Shown: in pieces, positions 16,999 through 26,742 of the stretch
Layout of the letters: every line of letters starts with the position of its first letter
How positions within the stretch are numbered: the first letter of the stretch is position 1
Source: RPRC01 sp034933285
GTDB taxonomy: Bacteria; Desulfobacterota; Desulfuromonadia; Geobacterales; Geobacteraceae
Assembly (NCBI GenBank): GCA_034933285.1
Contig: JAYFNT010000012.1
Location: 1 to 64,000, forward strand
DNA: 64,000 nt
Reading direction: 5' to 3'
The notes under the pieces: generated by a model
What the model was told of the DNA's origin: nothing
Database searches by the model: none
The model's input: the letters and a program-made list of their open reading frames with translations, nothing else
Made by a program: the position numbers and the translations under genes

Positions 16999-19563
16999 TT
17001 ACGCCCAGAGAATCAGACCCGGTTTGTATATCGTTCCCAGAATCGGGTGCCTTGGCATTATCCGTACGATGAAACCCTGGCGGCCGCACACTTTGCATTC
17101 CATTTCACCGCTGAATCGATGAAGGTCGGCGCCCAGCTGTTCTGCATGGGCAAGACGGGACAGGGTCCCGTTCACAATTGAGTCCCTGGTGTCCAGAACC
17201 CCGAAATAGGCTTCAACGGACAGTTCTTCAAGTGGTATTTCTCCTGCTCCGAGTCTGACCTGAACTTTCACCCGGGTTCCCACTGCGATTTCTCCGGAAG
17301 TTGCAGCTTCAATCCCTTCGATGCGAACCTTGTGCCACTGGCGCTCGATCCTGTCTTTCCACTGGGCAAGATTGCGCGCCAGGGATTGGTCATTGTCATG
17401 CAGGGCTTTCCACTGCTTGCAGGATGGAAGGTAGAACCGGTCGGTGTACTCCTGGACCATGCGCTCGTTGCTGAAAACCGGGCACAGGCTTTCCATCGAA
17501 GCTTTGATGCGGGCCAGCCAGCCGCGTGGGATCTCGTCGGCGCCCCGGTCATAGAAAAGCGGCACTACTTCCTTTTCCAACAGATCATAGATGGCACGGC
17601 TTTCCACGTCGTTCTGGTAATCCAGGTCGTCGTAAACTTCCCCGCTGCCTATGGCCCAGCCGTTGTCGCCCCGGTACCCTTCGGGCCACCATCCGTCGAG
17701 CACGCTCATGTTCAGCCCGCCGTTGAAGGCAACCTTCATCCCGCTGGTACCGCTCGCTTCCAGTGGACGCCGGGGGGTGTTGAGCCAGACGTCGACACCT
17801 TGTACCATGCGGCGAGCCACTGCCAAGTCATAGTTCTCGATGAAGATGATGCGATGGTGGAACCGTTCTTCCAGGGATATCTGCTGGATCTGCCGGATCA
17901 GTTCCTTGCCTTCGAAATCAGCAGGGTGCGCTTTGCCGGCAAAGATTATCTGCAGAGGCCTTGACGGATTGTTAAGTATGGAGTTGAGCCGCTCAAGATC
18001 TCTGAGGAGCAGGGTGCTCCGCTTGTAGGTGGCAAAACGACGGGCGAACCCGATGGTGAGGATTTCAGGATCAAGCACTTCGTCAGCCTTGGCAATCTCT
18101 TTCGGCGTCGCGCCGACCTGTCTGAGATGCTCCTTGAGGCGCTTCCGGGCGAATGCCACAAGTCGCGCCCTGCATCGTTCCCGGCTTCTCCAGAGTTCGG
18201 CATCGGGAACCAGGCCGATTTTGCGCCAGATGCCGAAGTCGGTCGGATCATCCAGCCAGCGCGTCCCGAGGTAGCGGATCAGCAGGCCGGTCATTTCGTC
18301 GGAGAGCCAGGTCTTGGTGTGAACTCCGTTCGTTATCGAAGTGAGTGGAAGGTGCTCTTCGGGGAGTTCGGGCCAGAGATTTTTCCACATTTTGCGGGAA
18401 ACCTCGCCATGCATCTTGCTGACACCGTTGCTGTGGCCCGAAAGCTTCAAGGCCAGGACTGCCATGCAGAACGTTTCGTTGTTATTCTTCGGATTCTGTC
18501 TCCCCAGGCCGAGGAAGTCTTCCAGGGAAAGGCCCAGATGGCGATGGTAGGCGCCAAGGTATTTTTCCACCAATTCCGGTGCGAAATGATCGATCCCTGC
18601 CTGAACAGGTGTATGGGTAGTGAATACGGTGCCTGCGGAGACCAGTTCCCTGGCTTCGGAGAACTGGAGGCCCTTTTCCTCCATCAGGATCCGGATTCTT
18701 TCCAGTGTGAGGAACGCCGAATGGCCTTCGTTTATGTGGCAGACGGTCGGCTCTATTTCCATCAGGCGCAGCGCCCTGAGCCCGCCGATGCCAAGCAGCA
18801 ATTCCTGCCTGATCCGCATTTCCTGGTCACCGCCGTAGAGCTGGGCTGTTATCTTGCGGTCGTCCCAGGTATTGTCTTCCAGGTTGGTGTCAAGGAGGTA
18901 GAGCGGCACCCGGCCCACCTGGACATGCCAGATATGGGCATGCACGGGCCGTCCGGCCAGCTCCAGTGATACGATGAGCGGCGCGTTGTTCGGGTTTCTT
19001 TCCAGGTGGAGCGGCATGTTGTAGAAATCGTTCTGCGGGTAGATTTCCTGTTGCCACCCTTCGATGTTGAGATACTGGCGGAAATAGCCCTGACTGTAGA
19101 GTAGCCCGACGCCGACAAGCGGGATGCCCAGGTCGCTGGAGGATTTCAGGTGGTCTCCTGACAGAACTCCCAGTCCTCCGGAATAGAGTGGAAGAGATTC
19201 ATGGAGGCCGAATTCCATGGAAAAGTAGGCAATCCGGGAGATACTGTCGCCATGCGGGGCTTTTTCGTACCACGTCTTGCCGTCCATGTAATCCTGCAGT
19301 TTCTCTTCGGTGCGTCTCAGATGGGCCAGAAATCCGTCATCTGCCAGGAGTTCCTCCAGGCGTGCCTGCTGGAGTGTGCCGAGCATTTTGACCGGGTTAT
19401 GGCGTGTCTCGCGCCAGAGTTCCGGGCTCATTCTCCTGAAGAGTTCTATGGCTTCTGGTTCCCACGTCCACCACAGATTATGGGCGATGGTCTGAAGACC
19501 TTCGAGTTCCTTCGGCAGTGAAGGGACAACAGTGAACCGATGCAGCTTTCTGGAAAGATCCAT
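16999..19563 (-). CDS. glgP: alpha-glucan (glycogen) phosphorylase
   Basis: 854 residues, GT35 family of the shorter type found in many bacteria and archaea. It releases glucose 1-phosphate from glycogen or maltodextrin. Seen: the N-terminal IAHNLWWTWEPEAIELFRRM, AYFSMEFGLHESLPLYSGGLG, the THTPVQAG substrate segment, and the PLP site EASGTSGMKVAFNGG with Lys in the usual place. A C-terminal extension (about 730-854) is rich in beta structure and ends with MECKVCGRQGFIVRIMPRH. No other glycogen gene is close by; an NtrC-like regulator starts 95 nt upstream on the same strand. Confidence 0.95.
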   Translation of the reverse strand: MDLSRKLHRFTVVPSLPKELEGLQTIAHNLWWTWEPEAIELFRRMSPELWRETRHNPVKMLGTLQQARLEELLADDGFLAHLRRTEEKLQDYMDGKTWYEKAPHGDSISRIAYFSMEFGLHESLPLYSGGLGVLSGDHLKSSSDLGIPLVGVGLLYSQGYFRQYLNIEGWQQEIYPQNDFYNMPLHLERNPNNAPLIVSLELAGRPVHAHIWHVQVGRVPLYLLDTNLEDNTWDDRKITAQLYGGDQEMRIRQELLLGIGGLRALRLMEIEPTVCHINEGHSAFLTLERIRILMEEKGLQFSEARELVSAGTVFTTHTPVQAGIDHFAPELVEKYLGAYHRHLGLSLEDFLGLGRQNPKNNNETFCMAVLALKLSGHSNGVSKMHGEVSRKMWKNLWPELPEEHLPLTSITNGVHTKTWLSDEMTGLLIRYLGTRWLDDPTDFGIWRKIGLVPDAELWRSRERCRARLVAFARKRLKEHLRQVGATPKEIAKADEVLDPEILTIGFARRFATYKRSTLLLRDLERLNSILNNPSRPLQIIFAGKAHPADFEGKELIRQIQQISLEERFHHRIIFIENYDLAVARRMVQGVDVWLNTPRRPLEASGTSGMKVAFNGGLNMSVLDGWWPEGYRGDNGWAIGSGEVYDDLDYQNDVESRAIYDLLEKEVVPLFYDRGADEIPRGWLARIKASMESLCPVFSNERMVQEYTDRFYLPSCKQWKALHDNDQSLARNLAQWKDRIERQWHKVRIEGIEAATSGEIAVGTRVKVQVRLGAGEIPLEELSVEAYFGVLDTRDSIVNGTLSRLAHAEQLGADLHRFSGEMECKVCGRQGFIVRIMPRHPILGTIYKPGLILWA

Positions 19564-19658
19564 GTGACCGTTTCCTCACTCTTCGTTTGATTTCTGCCTT
19601 TTACGGGAGTGGCTGCCTGTGAGTCCATGGTTGACTCGGCAGCGTCCGCAGACGCAGG

Positions 19659-21047
19659 TCAATTCCTGGCGGCAGACTTTCTTCCCGGTTTTTCGATGTC
19701 GAATTTTTCCAGTCGGTATTGCAGGGTTTTGTAGGTCATGCCCAGGAGGGGCGCTGCCTTGCCTATGACCCAGCCTGCCCTTTCCATTGCCTTGATGATC
19801 AGGTCCCGTTCCAGATCTTCGATCGAAATGCCGTCAGGCGGCAGTTCGAAGGCCATCCCAACTCCCGGCGAACCTTCCCGGAGAATTTCCGCAGGCAGGT
19901 CCTCCGGCTGGATAAAGTCGCTTTCCGTCATCAGCACGCACCTTTCAATGACCGATTCAAGCTGCCGCACATTGCCGGGCCACGAATAATCCATAAGGAG
20001 TTTCATGGCGGGCTTGGAAATGCCCTTGAGGGTAATGGCGGCAGCGGCGCTGTATTTGGCAACGAAAAACTCGGCCAGAGGGATGATGTCGCTTCCCCTT
20101 TCCCGAAGGGAAGGGAGGTTGATCCGAATGACATTGAGGCGATAGAAAAGGTCTTCGCGGAAATTGCCTTTGCGGATTTCCTGTTCCAGATCCTTGTTGG
20201 TTGCTGAAACAATGCGGACATCGACCGGTATGGTTGCTTTCCCGCCAACCCTGCGGATTTCCTTTTCCTGTAGTGCCCGGAGCAGTTTTGCCTGCATGGC
20301 GATGTTCATTTCACCGATCTCGTCGAGGAATACCGTTCCGCTGTCCGCGGCTTCGAAAATTCCTATCTCTTTGTTGTTTGCGCCGGTGAAGGATCCTTTT
20401 TCGTGACCGAACAATTCACTCTCGATAAGAGTTTCCGGGATCGCGGCACAGTTTATGGCGAAAAAGGGTTTGTCCTTGCGCGGGCTTCCCTCGTGTATGG
20501 CCCGGGCAACCAGCTCCTTGCCGGTCCCCGATTCACCGTAAATGAGGACTGTCGATGCTGTCGCGGCGATTTTGTTAACGACCCTGTAGACTTCTTTCAT
20601 CTTGGGGTGTGAACCGATAATTGAAGGAATTCCGACAGTTTCGTCGAGCTTTTTCTGCAGCATCCTGTTTTCGCGAATGAGCACCAGGTGGTCGAAGGCC
20701 CTCTGGAGGGTCATCAGCAGGTCTTCCCGTTCCAGCGGCTTTTCCAGGTAATCAAAGGCCCCTTTTTTCATCGCTTCCACTGCGGAGTCTATAGTGCCGT
20801 GGGCTGTCATGATTATTATGCACTGCTGGGGATTGTCCTCCACAATTCTTTCGAGCAGTTCCATCCCCGACATTCCCTGCATTTTCAGGTCGGTGAGGAT
20901 AATGTCGTATTCTCCTCTTTCCAGCAGCTCGATTGCCTCGCGAGCTCCGGGGACCGCGGCAACGGCGTATCCTTCCTTTTTCAGGATGGTTCCGAGGATC
21001 TCCCTCTGTCCCTTTTCATCATCAACAACGAGGATAGATCCCCTCAT
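19659..21047 (-). CDS. NtrC-family sigma-54-dependent response regulator
   Basis: 462 residues from the ATG at 21047, which overlaps the kinase stop as ATGA. Receiver domain with Asp53 (LTDLKMQG), AAA+ domain with Walker A GESGTGKE, the sigma-54 contact loop as GSFTGA (the usual form is GAFTGA) and Walker B FLDEIGEM, and a Fis-type helix-turn-helix at the C-terminus (AAPLLGMTYKTLQYRLEKF). Phosphorylated by the adjacent histidine kinase, it would activate sigma-54 promoters. Its targets are not visible here. Confidence 0.95.
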   Translation of the reverse strand: MRGSILVVDDEKGQREILGTILKKEGYAVAAVPGAREAIELLERGEYDIILTDLKMQGMSGMELLERIVEDNPQQCIIIMTAHGTIDSAVEAMKKGAFDYLEKPLEREDLLMTLQRAFDHLVLIRENRMLQKKLDETVGIPSIIGSHPKMKEVYRVVNKIAATASTVLIYGESGTGKELVARAIHEGSPRKDKPFFAINCAAIPETLIESELFGHEKGSFTGANNKEIGIFEAADSGTVFLDEIGEMNIAMQAKLLRALQEKEIRRVGGKATIPVDVRIVSATNKDLEQEIRKGNFREDLFYRLNVIRINLPSLRERGSDIIPLAEFFVAKYSAAAAITLKGISKPAMKLLMDYSWPGNVRQLESVIERCVLMTESDFIQPEDLPAEILREGSPGVGMAFELPPDGISIEDLERDLIIKAMERAGWVIGKAAPLLGMTYKTLQYRLEKFDIEKPGRKSAARN

Positions 21048-22480
21048 ATCTCGTTCTCCTTGCCCGGTTGCGGTAAAGCAATGGTAAAGACCGTGCCCTT
21101 GCCGACTGCGCTTTCCACCGTAAGCTCTCCCCCGTGCTCCTTTACTATCCTCTCCGTAATCGCCAATCCCAGTCCGATTCCTGCTTCTTTGGTGGTGAAA
21201 TAGGGCTGAGAGATCTTTGGGATATCTTCTGGGCGAATACCGACTCCCTGGTCCGCAACCGAGAGCAATGCCCGTCTCGTTTCGGCCTCGAAGCGGGCCG
21301 TCAGGGTTATGACCCCACCGTCCGACATGGACTGGGCGGCGTTTGTTATCAAGTTTACCAGACAATTGCGAAGAAGTTCGGGATCCGCTTCCAAGAGGGG
21401 GATGTCGGACGATTCGTCCCATTTGATCTCGATGCGCTGCTCGGCCAGTTTTTCTTCCAGGAGCGGGAGCGCTTTCCCCACCAGTTCCTGATAGGATATG
21501 GAGGTGGGCCGCAACTTCAAGGGTCGTCCGTAGCTCATGAAATTGAGCACCATGTAATTTACCCTGCGGACCTCTTCCTTGATCTTGTCCAGCAGCTCTT
21601 CGAATTCGGGCTTCTTTTCCGGACAGGTTTGCACTATGTCGCTCTTCAGGTGGTCGACCGCGAGGCTGATGTAATTCAGCGGGTTGCGGATTTCATGAGC
21701 GATTCCGGAAGCCAGCTGCCCTACGCGGGAAAGGTGCTCAGCTTCATAAAGCCGCTTTTCAAGCAGTTCCCTTTCACGCAGCTTGTTGACCATTTCATTG
21801 AAATTGGCTGCCAGTTCACCGATTTCATCCCCGCTTTTCACCGAGAAAGTAACCGAGAGATCTCCGGCGGAGACTTTCTTGACACTGTCCACGATCCGGC
21901 GGATCGGCCTTGTGTATTTGCGTGCGAGAAAGATGGTCAAGGCTATTCCCAGCATGAATACGAGGAAGGTTGCTGCCAGGCGGTTGAGGAAATTTTCGTG
22001 CTGGATGGTGCGGATATTGTCGAGAAGGAGATTGATGTGCACATATCCCAGCTGCTCATCGCCAACTATTACCGGCACTACCAGGTCATAGGGGCGGGAG
22101 GAATCGAGTTCGGGTTTTTTCTTCCCATGGGCCGAGCGCGAGGCTTTCAGCCCCTTGCCCAGTTTCCTTATATCCCGCCGTTTGCCCACTTTGGTGGGAT
22201 CGGACGAATCGATGATCTCCCCTTCGTTGTTAATGATGCTGACTTCGTTGATTCCCTTCCTTTTGGCGTCCTTCAGGTAATCTTTGAGACGGGAAGAAAA
22301 TTCGGCTTCCGACGTAAGGTCGGCAACGCTTATCTGAATGGCCTTGGAGACCTCGGTCGAGCTTTCCTGAATCTCTTTGACAAGGTCGTTCTGGCTGTAC
22401 TGGTTGAGCATGAAAAGTGTGCAAACAGCGATGATGAGCAGTGAAATCATGATCATCACCAGCTTTGCGTTGAGTCTCAT
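21044..22480 (-). CDS. membrane sensor histidine kinase
   Basis: 478 residues: transmembrane helix (about 7-25), a periplasmic sensor region (about 26-165; INEVSIINNEGEIIDSSDP resembles a single Cache fold), second helix (about 168-188), HAMP domain, HisKA with the phospho-acceptor in SGIAHEIRNPLNYIS, and an HATPase_c domain with NLITNAAQS, DQGVGI and GLGLAI boxes. Cognate of the overlapping NtrC-like regulator. The signal is unknown. Confidence 0.94.
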   Translation of the reverse strand: MRLNAKLVMIMISLLIIAVCTLFMLNQYSQNDLVKEIQESSTEVSKAIQISVADLTSEAEFSSRLKDYLKDAKRKGINEVSIINNEGEIIDSSDPTKVGKRRDIRKLGKGLKASRSAHGKKKPELDSSRPYDLVVPVIVGDEQLGYVHINLLLDNIRTIQHENFLNRLAATFLVFMLGIALTIFLARKYTRPIRRIVDSVKKVSAGDLSVTFSVKSGDEIGELAANFNEMVNKLRERELLEKRLYEAEHLSRVGQLASGIAHEIRNPLNYISLAVDHLKSDIVQTCPEKKPEFEELLDKIKEEVRRVNYMVLNFMSYGRPLKLRPTSISYQELVGKALPLLEEKLAEQRIEIKWDESSDIPLLEADPELLRNCLVNLITNAAQSMSDGGVITLTARFEAETRRALLSVADQGVGIRPEDIPKISQPYFTTKEAGIGLGLAITERIVKEHGGELTVESAVGKGTVFTIALPQPGKENEI

Positions 22481-22654
22481 TGCGGATACCGTCCCGTTTA
22501 TGGAATGTGGAATGCGGCCGGGTGGAATTATAACTCAGCTGAGCGGCAGAGAACAAGAGGAGAAGGTCGGGTCTTCACCCGGGGCAAGGGCCGGCAGGCG
22601 GCGGGGCCATTTCGTCGCTTATTCCGACATCAAAAGCCCCGCACGGTAGTAAGG

Positions 22655-22966
22655 CTACTTTGCCGGTTCGGTGATCATTTCCAGGATGGAGATGTCCAGC
22701 GGTTCGGAGCACAGCTCGTCGGACGCTGCCGCCAGTGCTTTGAGATAGGGCGTTGCCAGGTGCTGGTCAAGCGCCTGTTTGCTGATCCAGTTCTCATACA
22801 GAATAAAGACTCGCTTGTCATCTTTCAGCTGGTGCAGATCATAATTGATGCAGCCGGCTTCGGCTCTCGTAGGGGCTACGCAGTCCAGTATTTCCTTCTT
22901 GATTTTTTCTTCCATTCCATCTTTTGCCTTGAATCGCGCTAGTACGGTAATTTTCGTGTCAGCCAT
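22655..22966 (-). CDS. antibiotic biosynthesis monooxygenase (ABM) domain protein, putative quinol monooxygenase
   Basis: 103 residues from the ATG with AGGAGATTCACC directly upstream; the open frame runs much further 5' but without that signal. A single ABM ferredoxin-like domain: ITVLARFKAKDGMEEKIKKE, EAGCINYDLHQ, FILYENWISKQALDQHLATPYLKAL. Members such as YgiN oxidise quinols without a cofactor and act as dimers. Single gene, with weak sequence signals around it. Confidence 0.88.
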   Translation of the reverse strand: MADTKITVLARFKAKDGMEEKIKKEILDCVAPTRAEAGCINYDLHQLKDDKRVFILYENWISKQALDQHLATPYLKALAAASDELCSEPLDISILEMITEPAK

Positions 22967-23208
22967 GGTGAATCTCCTTTCACGGGGATTATGAACCGCG
23001 CCTGCAGGTTTATGCCGCGCAGATTCAACTCGTTCGTCCGGCTTGCCGGGCGGAAAACAATCAAGGTCTTGGATGCATGGTTGAGAAACAGCTAAAAGGA
23101 CTCTAGCACAACCAATGTGATGTCGCCACAGTGAAAATGAAGTATTTGGGGGATTTTTCCCCGCACATGCTGAAGGGGGCCAAAAATTCGGCCAATCCAT
23201 AGAGCCAT

Positions 23209-23259
23209 AAAAAGCGAATCCTCGCAAATGGCTGTGCTGCCATACCATTTGCGAGGATT
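23209..23259 (-). terminator. intrinsic terminator of the acetate transporter gene
   Basis: AATCCTCGCAAATGG (23217-23231) pairs perfectly with its complement at 23245-23259. On the minus strand the stem is followed by CGCTTTTT. Confidence 0.85.
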
Positions 23260-23285
23260 TCGATTCGGGTTTTTTGCCGGCCAGG

Positions 23286-24020
23286 CTATTTTTTCACGGC
23301 ACCGAGCGGAAGGACGGTTTTACCGTAAATCTCGTTCAGTACCTGGGCAAGCCCGGCGTAGATGGCGGACAGGCCTGTAAGGATGCCTTCGTAGCCGATG
23401 AAGGCGCCGATTGGTGCTCCGGTCGCGTCTTTGTATGCCAGGAGGAAGAACAGCAGAGCGAGCAGGCCGAATACCACCTGGAGTGCACGATTGAGGCGGA
23501 AGGTGCCGATGAAGAGAACAGCGGTGAACAGGCCCCACATTCCCAGGTATGCAGCCATGGAAATCTCGGTCGGCTTGTCTGCCAAACCGAGTTTCGGCAT
23601 CACGATCAAGCCTACGAGAGTCAGCCAGAACAGGCCGTATGAGGTGAAGGCAGTGGTGCCGAAGGTGTTCTTCTTTTTCCATTCCATAATGCCGACGATT
23701 ACCTGGGCGAGGCCGCCGTAGAAGATGCCCATGGCGAGGATCATGGCATCCATGGGGAAAAATCCGGCATTGTGGAGGTTCAGAAGAACCGTGGTCAAAC
23801 CGAAGGCGCACAGGCCCAGCGGCGCCGGGTTGGCGGTCGTGTCACAGAGCGCGACTTCGGATTTCGACACTGCTGTGCCCAGATCGCCCAGTTCGCCGAA
23901 AACTTCATGCTCGCCGTTGAGGTCTCCAACTGCTCCCGTTCCCGCTTGCTCGAAACGTTCCCTGGTCTCTTTCACAAACTTGCTCAATTCCGCCCCCTTC
24001 TGTCCGACATCATTTGACAT
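23286..24020 (-). CDS. acetate uptake transporter, GPR1/FUN34/YaaH (SatP) family
   Basis: 244 residues with six predicted membrane helices. The family signature appears as NPAPLGLCAFGLTTVLLN, followed by FYGGLAQVIVGIMEWKKKNTFG. Bacterial SatP is about 190 residues; here a hydrophilic N-terminal region of about 60 residues (charged, Glu/Gly-rich) precedes the first helix, which is unusual. It takes up acetate and perhaps succinate with protons, a central substrate for acetate-oxidising metal reducers. AGGGAGGCAGCT precedes the ATG. Single gene with its own terminator. Confidence 0.92.
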   Translation of the reverse strand: MSNDVGQKGAELSKFVKETRERFEQAGTGAVGDLNGEHEVFGELGDLGTAVSKSEVALCDTTANPAPLGLCAFGLTTVLLNLHNAGFFPMDAMILAMGIFYGGLAQVIVGIMEWKKKNTFGTTAFTSYGLFWLTLVGLIVMPKLGLADKPTEISMAAYLGMWGLFTAVLFIGTFRLNRALQVVFGLLALLFFLLAYKDATGAPIGAFIGYEGILTGLSAIYAGLAQVLNEIYGKTVLPLGAVKK

Positions 24021-24348
24021 TGTAGCTGCCTCCCTTTCAAAAAAGTTTTTGCTGCATGGTGAATCCCAAAATAATCACAAGCCTTGACGGCAGAATACCA
24101 TTAAGCGCACGGGGCTTCACGGAATGTTGAATCTGCAGATCTATTGTCGTTTCAACATGGTAATGAAGATAAATGCTACCCTGTTTCTTACCCCTTCGGG
24201 CTTAATGCTGTTCGATCTGGAGAAAAGAGTTGATTACCCGGGTTGGTTTTTGAATTGTTCTGGAAAAGGATGACAGGAAACTCTTTTAAAGATTAAAGGA
24301 CGAAATGTCAACAAAAAAGGGGGCGCCGTGGTCGGCATGAGAATTCCG
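24021..24348. other. 328-bp intergenic region between satP-type and M20D genes
   Basis: It should hold the acetate transporter promoter on the minus strand. I see no convincing -35/-10 pair, no sigma-54 TGGC-N8-TTGC site, no RNA gene and no ORF with a ribosome site. Confidence 0.5.
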
Positions 24349-25650
24349 TCAGGCCAGCAGCGCTTCCAGGACCGCGGCCGCCATGGCTTTAACCCCGGTC
24401 TTGATCGTTGGCTCGGGGTCGGGAGAGAACTCTGGGTTGTGAAGTCCCGGCACGACGCAGGGTTTTTCTGAGCCGGGTGGGCTTTCCCGCTTCGCAGTGC
24501 CGAGCAGGAAGTAACAGAGGGGCATTTTCGGTTTACCCGATCCGAAAAGGGAAAAATCGTCGCTTAAGGTGAAACGGTTCATACGGATGACGTTCTCCTT
24601 GCCCAGGACACTGCGGAAGGAGGATGCCGACCGTCGGGTCAACTCCTGGTCATTGTGGATCGGATGGCCTGTGTAGAGATCGCTTACAACAGGCATACGG
24701 TCTTCCGGCATGCCTGCCGCACATGCGACTCCGCGTGCCGTCCGTTCGATTGCCGCTCGTATCCGCTTTCCCGTATCCTCGGAAAAGAAACGGTAATTGA
24801 CCTGGAGGACCACTTCTTCAGGTATGATATTGCCTTTGGTCCCTCCGTGAATGGAGCCGATAGTGAGAACCGCAGTGTCGGACGGGTCGGTTTCACGGCT
24901 GACCACGGTCTGGAGGAGCAGGATTGTTTCCGCAGCCATCACCACCGGGTCCTTTGTCTCGTGAGGTCGCGAACCGTGCCCTCCCACACCGCGAATGACC
25001 AGTTCCAGCGAAGCACACCCCGCCCAGAACAGTCCTTCGCGAAAACCTACCCGGCCGGCAGGCAGGGACGGGGTGACATGGAGCGCCAGGGCGCAGTCGG
25101 GGCGGGGAAATCTGGTGAACAATCCATCATCGATCATGGCCTTTGCACCAGCGCCGACTTCTTCCAACGGCTGGGCCACCATGATCAGGGCGCCTCTCCA
25201 TTTATCCTTGATGAGAGACATAAGGCGGGCGGTACCGATAAGCACTGCCATATGGACATCGTGTCCACAGGCGTGCATTACCCCTACTTCTCCCTTGCCT
25301 GCCAGCTTTCCCCTTGCCTTGCTGGCATATGCGAGATCGGTCTTTTCCTCGATCGGCAGGGCATCAAGGTCGGCTCTGACCAGCACAACCGGCCCCTTTC
25401 CGTTTTCCAGTACTCCAACGACCCCGTATCCGCCCACTCCTTCGGTTACCTGGTAACCGGCAGAGCGCAATTGGGATGCGATCCGGCCTGCCGTCTCCTT
25501 TTCCTGGCCGGACAGCTCCGGCTCCGAATGGAGACGGGTATACAGATCGAACAGTTCAGGGTAAAGGTCGATTGCGAGACGGCAAACCAGTTCCGCATGC
25601 TCTGCAGTAAGAACCGGCGAAGGTTCATTGGCTGAATCCGTGAACGGCAT
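24349..25650 (-). CDS. M20D family amidohydrolase (hippurate hydrolase-like)
   Basis: 433 residues. The M20D motifs are all visible: LHSEPELSGQEKET near residue 42, VRADLDALPIEEKTDL, the metal-binding HACGHDVHMA, EEVGAGAKAMI, the dimerisation domain with GVGGHGSRPHETKDPV, and the late metal ligand region in VVPGLHNPEFSPD. Such enzymes cleave N-acyl amino acids (hippurate, N-acetyl-diaminopimelate or indole-acetyl conjugates). The SYLF gene lies 3 nt upstream on the same strand, so they are probably cotranscribed, though no functional link is obvious. Confidence 0.88.
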   Translation of the reverse strand: MPFTDSANEPSPVLTAEHAELVCRLAIDLYPELFDLYTRLHSEPELSGQEKETAGRIASQLRSAGYQVTEGVGGYGVVGVLENGKGPVVLVRADLDALPIEEKTDLAYASKARGKLAGKGEVGVMHACGHDVHMAVLIGTARLMSLIKDKWRGALIMVAQPLEEVGAGAKAMIDDGLFTRFPRPDCALALHVTPSLPAGRVGFREGLFWAGCASLELVIRGVGGHGSRPHETKDPVVMAAETILLLQTVVSRETDPSDTAVLTIGSIHGGTKGNIIPEEVVLQVNYRFFSEDTGKRIRAAIERTARGVACAAGMPEDRMPVVSDLYTGHPIHNDQELTRRSASSFRSVLGKENVIRMNRFTLSDDFSLFGSGKPKMPLCYFLLGTAKRESPPGSEKPCVVPGLHNPEFSPDPEPTIKTGVKAMAAAVLEALLA

Positions 25651-25653
25651 TGT

Positions 25654-26604
25654 TTATTCCTTCGCAGGAATTGAGGATATTTTGGTCAGGAAGCTCTTCA
25701 TCCTGATTACCGCGGGTGACGACGAGGGGGCAGAAGCAAAGACATCGCTTGCACTGACGCCAGGCGTTCCGTAAAAAGCGGCATTGGCGCCCGTATCGAT
25801 TGCCAGGACCGAGCCATCGAGGGAGATCCCGGCAAACAGCCCGCGGCTGCGGGCGTAGGAATAGATCTCCGCCTTGAGCTGCCAGTCCGTCGATGCTACT
25901 GCCCGGCGGCCGACCGGTCCGGCTGCCACGGCTGCGTCGGCGCCCAGGGTGAAGTTTCCTTTTGCCATGCCGACTACGCTTTTCTTCGTCTTGAAAACCA
26001 GGATGATGTCACTGGAAACGGCGCCGAACTGGAGGCCGAAGCTGCCGCCGGCAAGATAGACGAAGGAAGGATTGCTCCAGCTGCCGTCCTCATTGCGAAC
26101 CATGGCGATCCCGCTGCCGTACTGGCCGCCGAAAAAGAAGCCGAGCTTGATGGTGCCGGGAATTATGACGATCCCGTATGAATTGCTGAGGAGCGTGGGA
26201 GAGATCCCTTCCGGAATACTGGTAATCTCCTGGAGCACTTCGGTTGAAGCGTTGATTTTGGCGGTTTCATCGATTGCTGTCGTGTAAGGAGCCGTTTTGT
26301 CGGGAGCCGGCGCCGGGGGGGCGGTATCGACTTTGGAAAGCGTTTCGCTGCTGTATGCCTTCTGGCCGGCTTCCTTGTCAGGGGGAAGAATCTCCTCGAT
26401 AACGGTGGATTGCTGCAACTGCGTGGTTTCAGGCTCCCGATTCCCTGGTATGATCACGGTCTGTCTGCCCGATGGTGTTGACAGGATTTCTCCGGATTCG
26501 CCGGGGGCAGGCTGAATGGCATCGGTTTTCTGGGCCTGGGCAAGCGAAGTGATTGACAGGACTGTGAACGCGGAGGACAGAAGCAGAACTGAACGTATTT
26601 TCAT
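25654..26604 (-). CDS. exported SYLF (Ysc84) lipid-binding domain protein
   Basis: 316 residues. A signal peptide (cleavage near LAQA-QK) is followed by a Pro/Thr/Glu-rich linker of about 95 residues and a SYLF domain (about 115-315): LLSNSYGIVIIPGTIKLGFFFGGQYGSG, VYLAGGSFGLQFGAVSSDIILVFK, ARSRGLFAGISLDGS. SYLF domains bind phosphoinositides or other anionic lipids; bacterial secreted members are poorly characterised. Probably periplasmic. Overlapping context with the M20D gene suggests a two-gene transcript. Confidence 0.85.
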   Translation of the reverse strand: MKIRSVLLLSSAFTVLSITSLAQAQKTDAIQPAPGESGEILSTPSGRQTVIIPGNREPETTQLQQSTVIEEILPPDKEAGQKAYSSETLSKVDTAPPAPAPDKTAPYTTAIDETAKINASTEVLQEITSIPEGISPTLLSNSYGIVIIPGTIKLGFFFGGQYGSGIAMVRNEDGSWSNPSFVYLAGGSFGLQFGAVSSDIILVFKTKKSVVGMAKGNFTLGADAAVAAGPVGRRAVASTDWQLKAEIYSYARSRGLFAGISLDGSVLAIDTGANAAFYGTPGVSASDVFASAPSSSPAVIRMKSFLTKISSIPAKE

Positions 26605-26742
26605 GGTATGGTACTCCTTTCCCTTCTGGTTGTGAGCTCCATGGTTGCAATGATCCCCTTTCCGGAGTTCGTTGTGCAGATAATAGCGTAAGGCGAGAAA
26701 AAATCCAACTACAAGTAGCAGACTCTCATGATATCCGCCCTT

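Noticed and set aside
16745..17122. Plus-strand 125-codon frame between the outer-membrane gene and glgP.
   Set aside because: It overlaps the glgP 3' end antisense, is low in typical coding pattern, and has no ribosome site.
18127..18969. Long plus-strand frame within glgP, and similar ones at 21134-22444 and 36161-37177.
   Set aside because: Opposite-strand shadows of glgP, the histidine kinase and purH; composition matches a shadow frame and no start signals exist.
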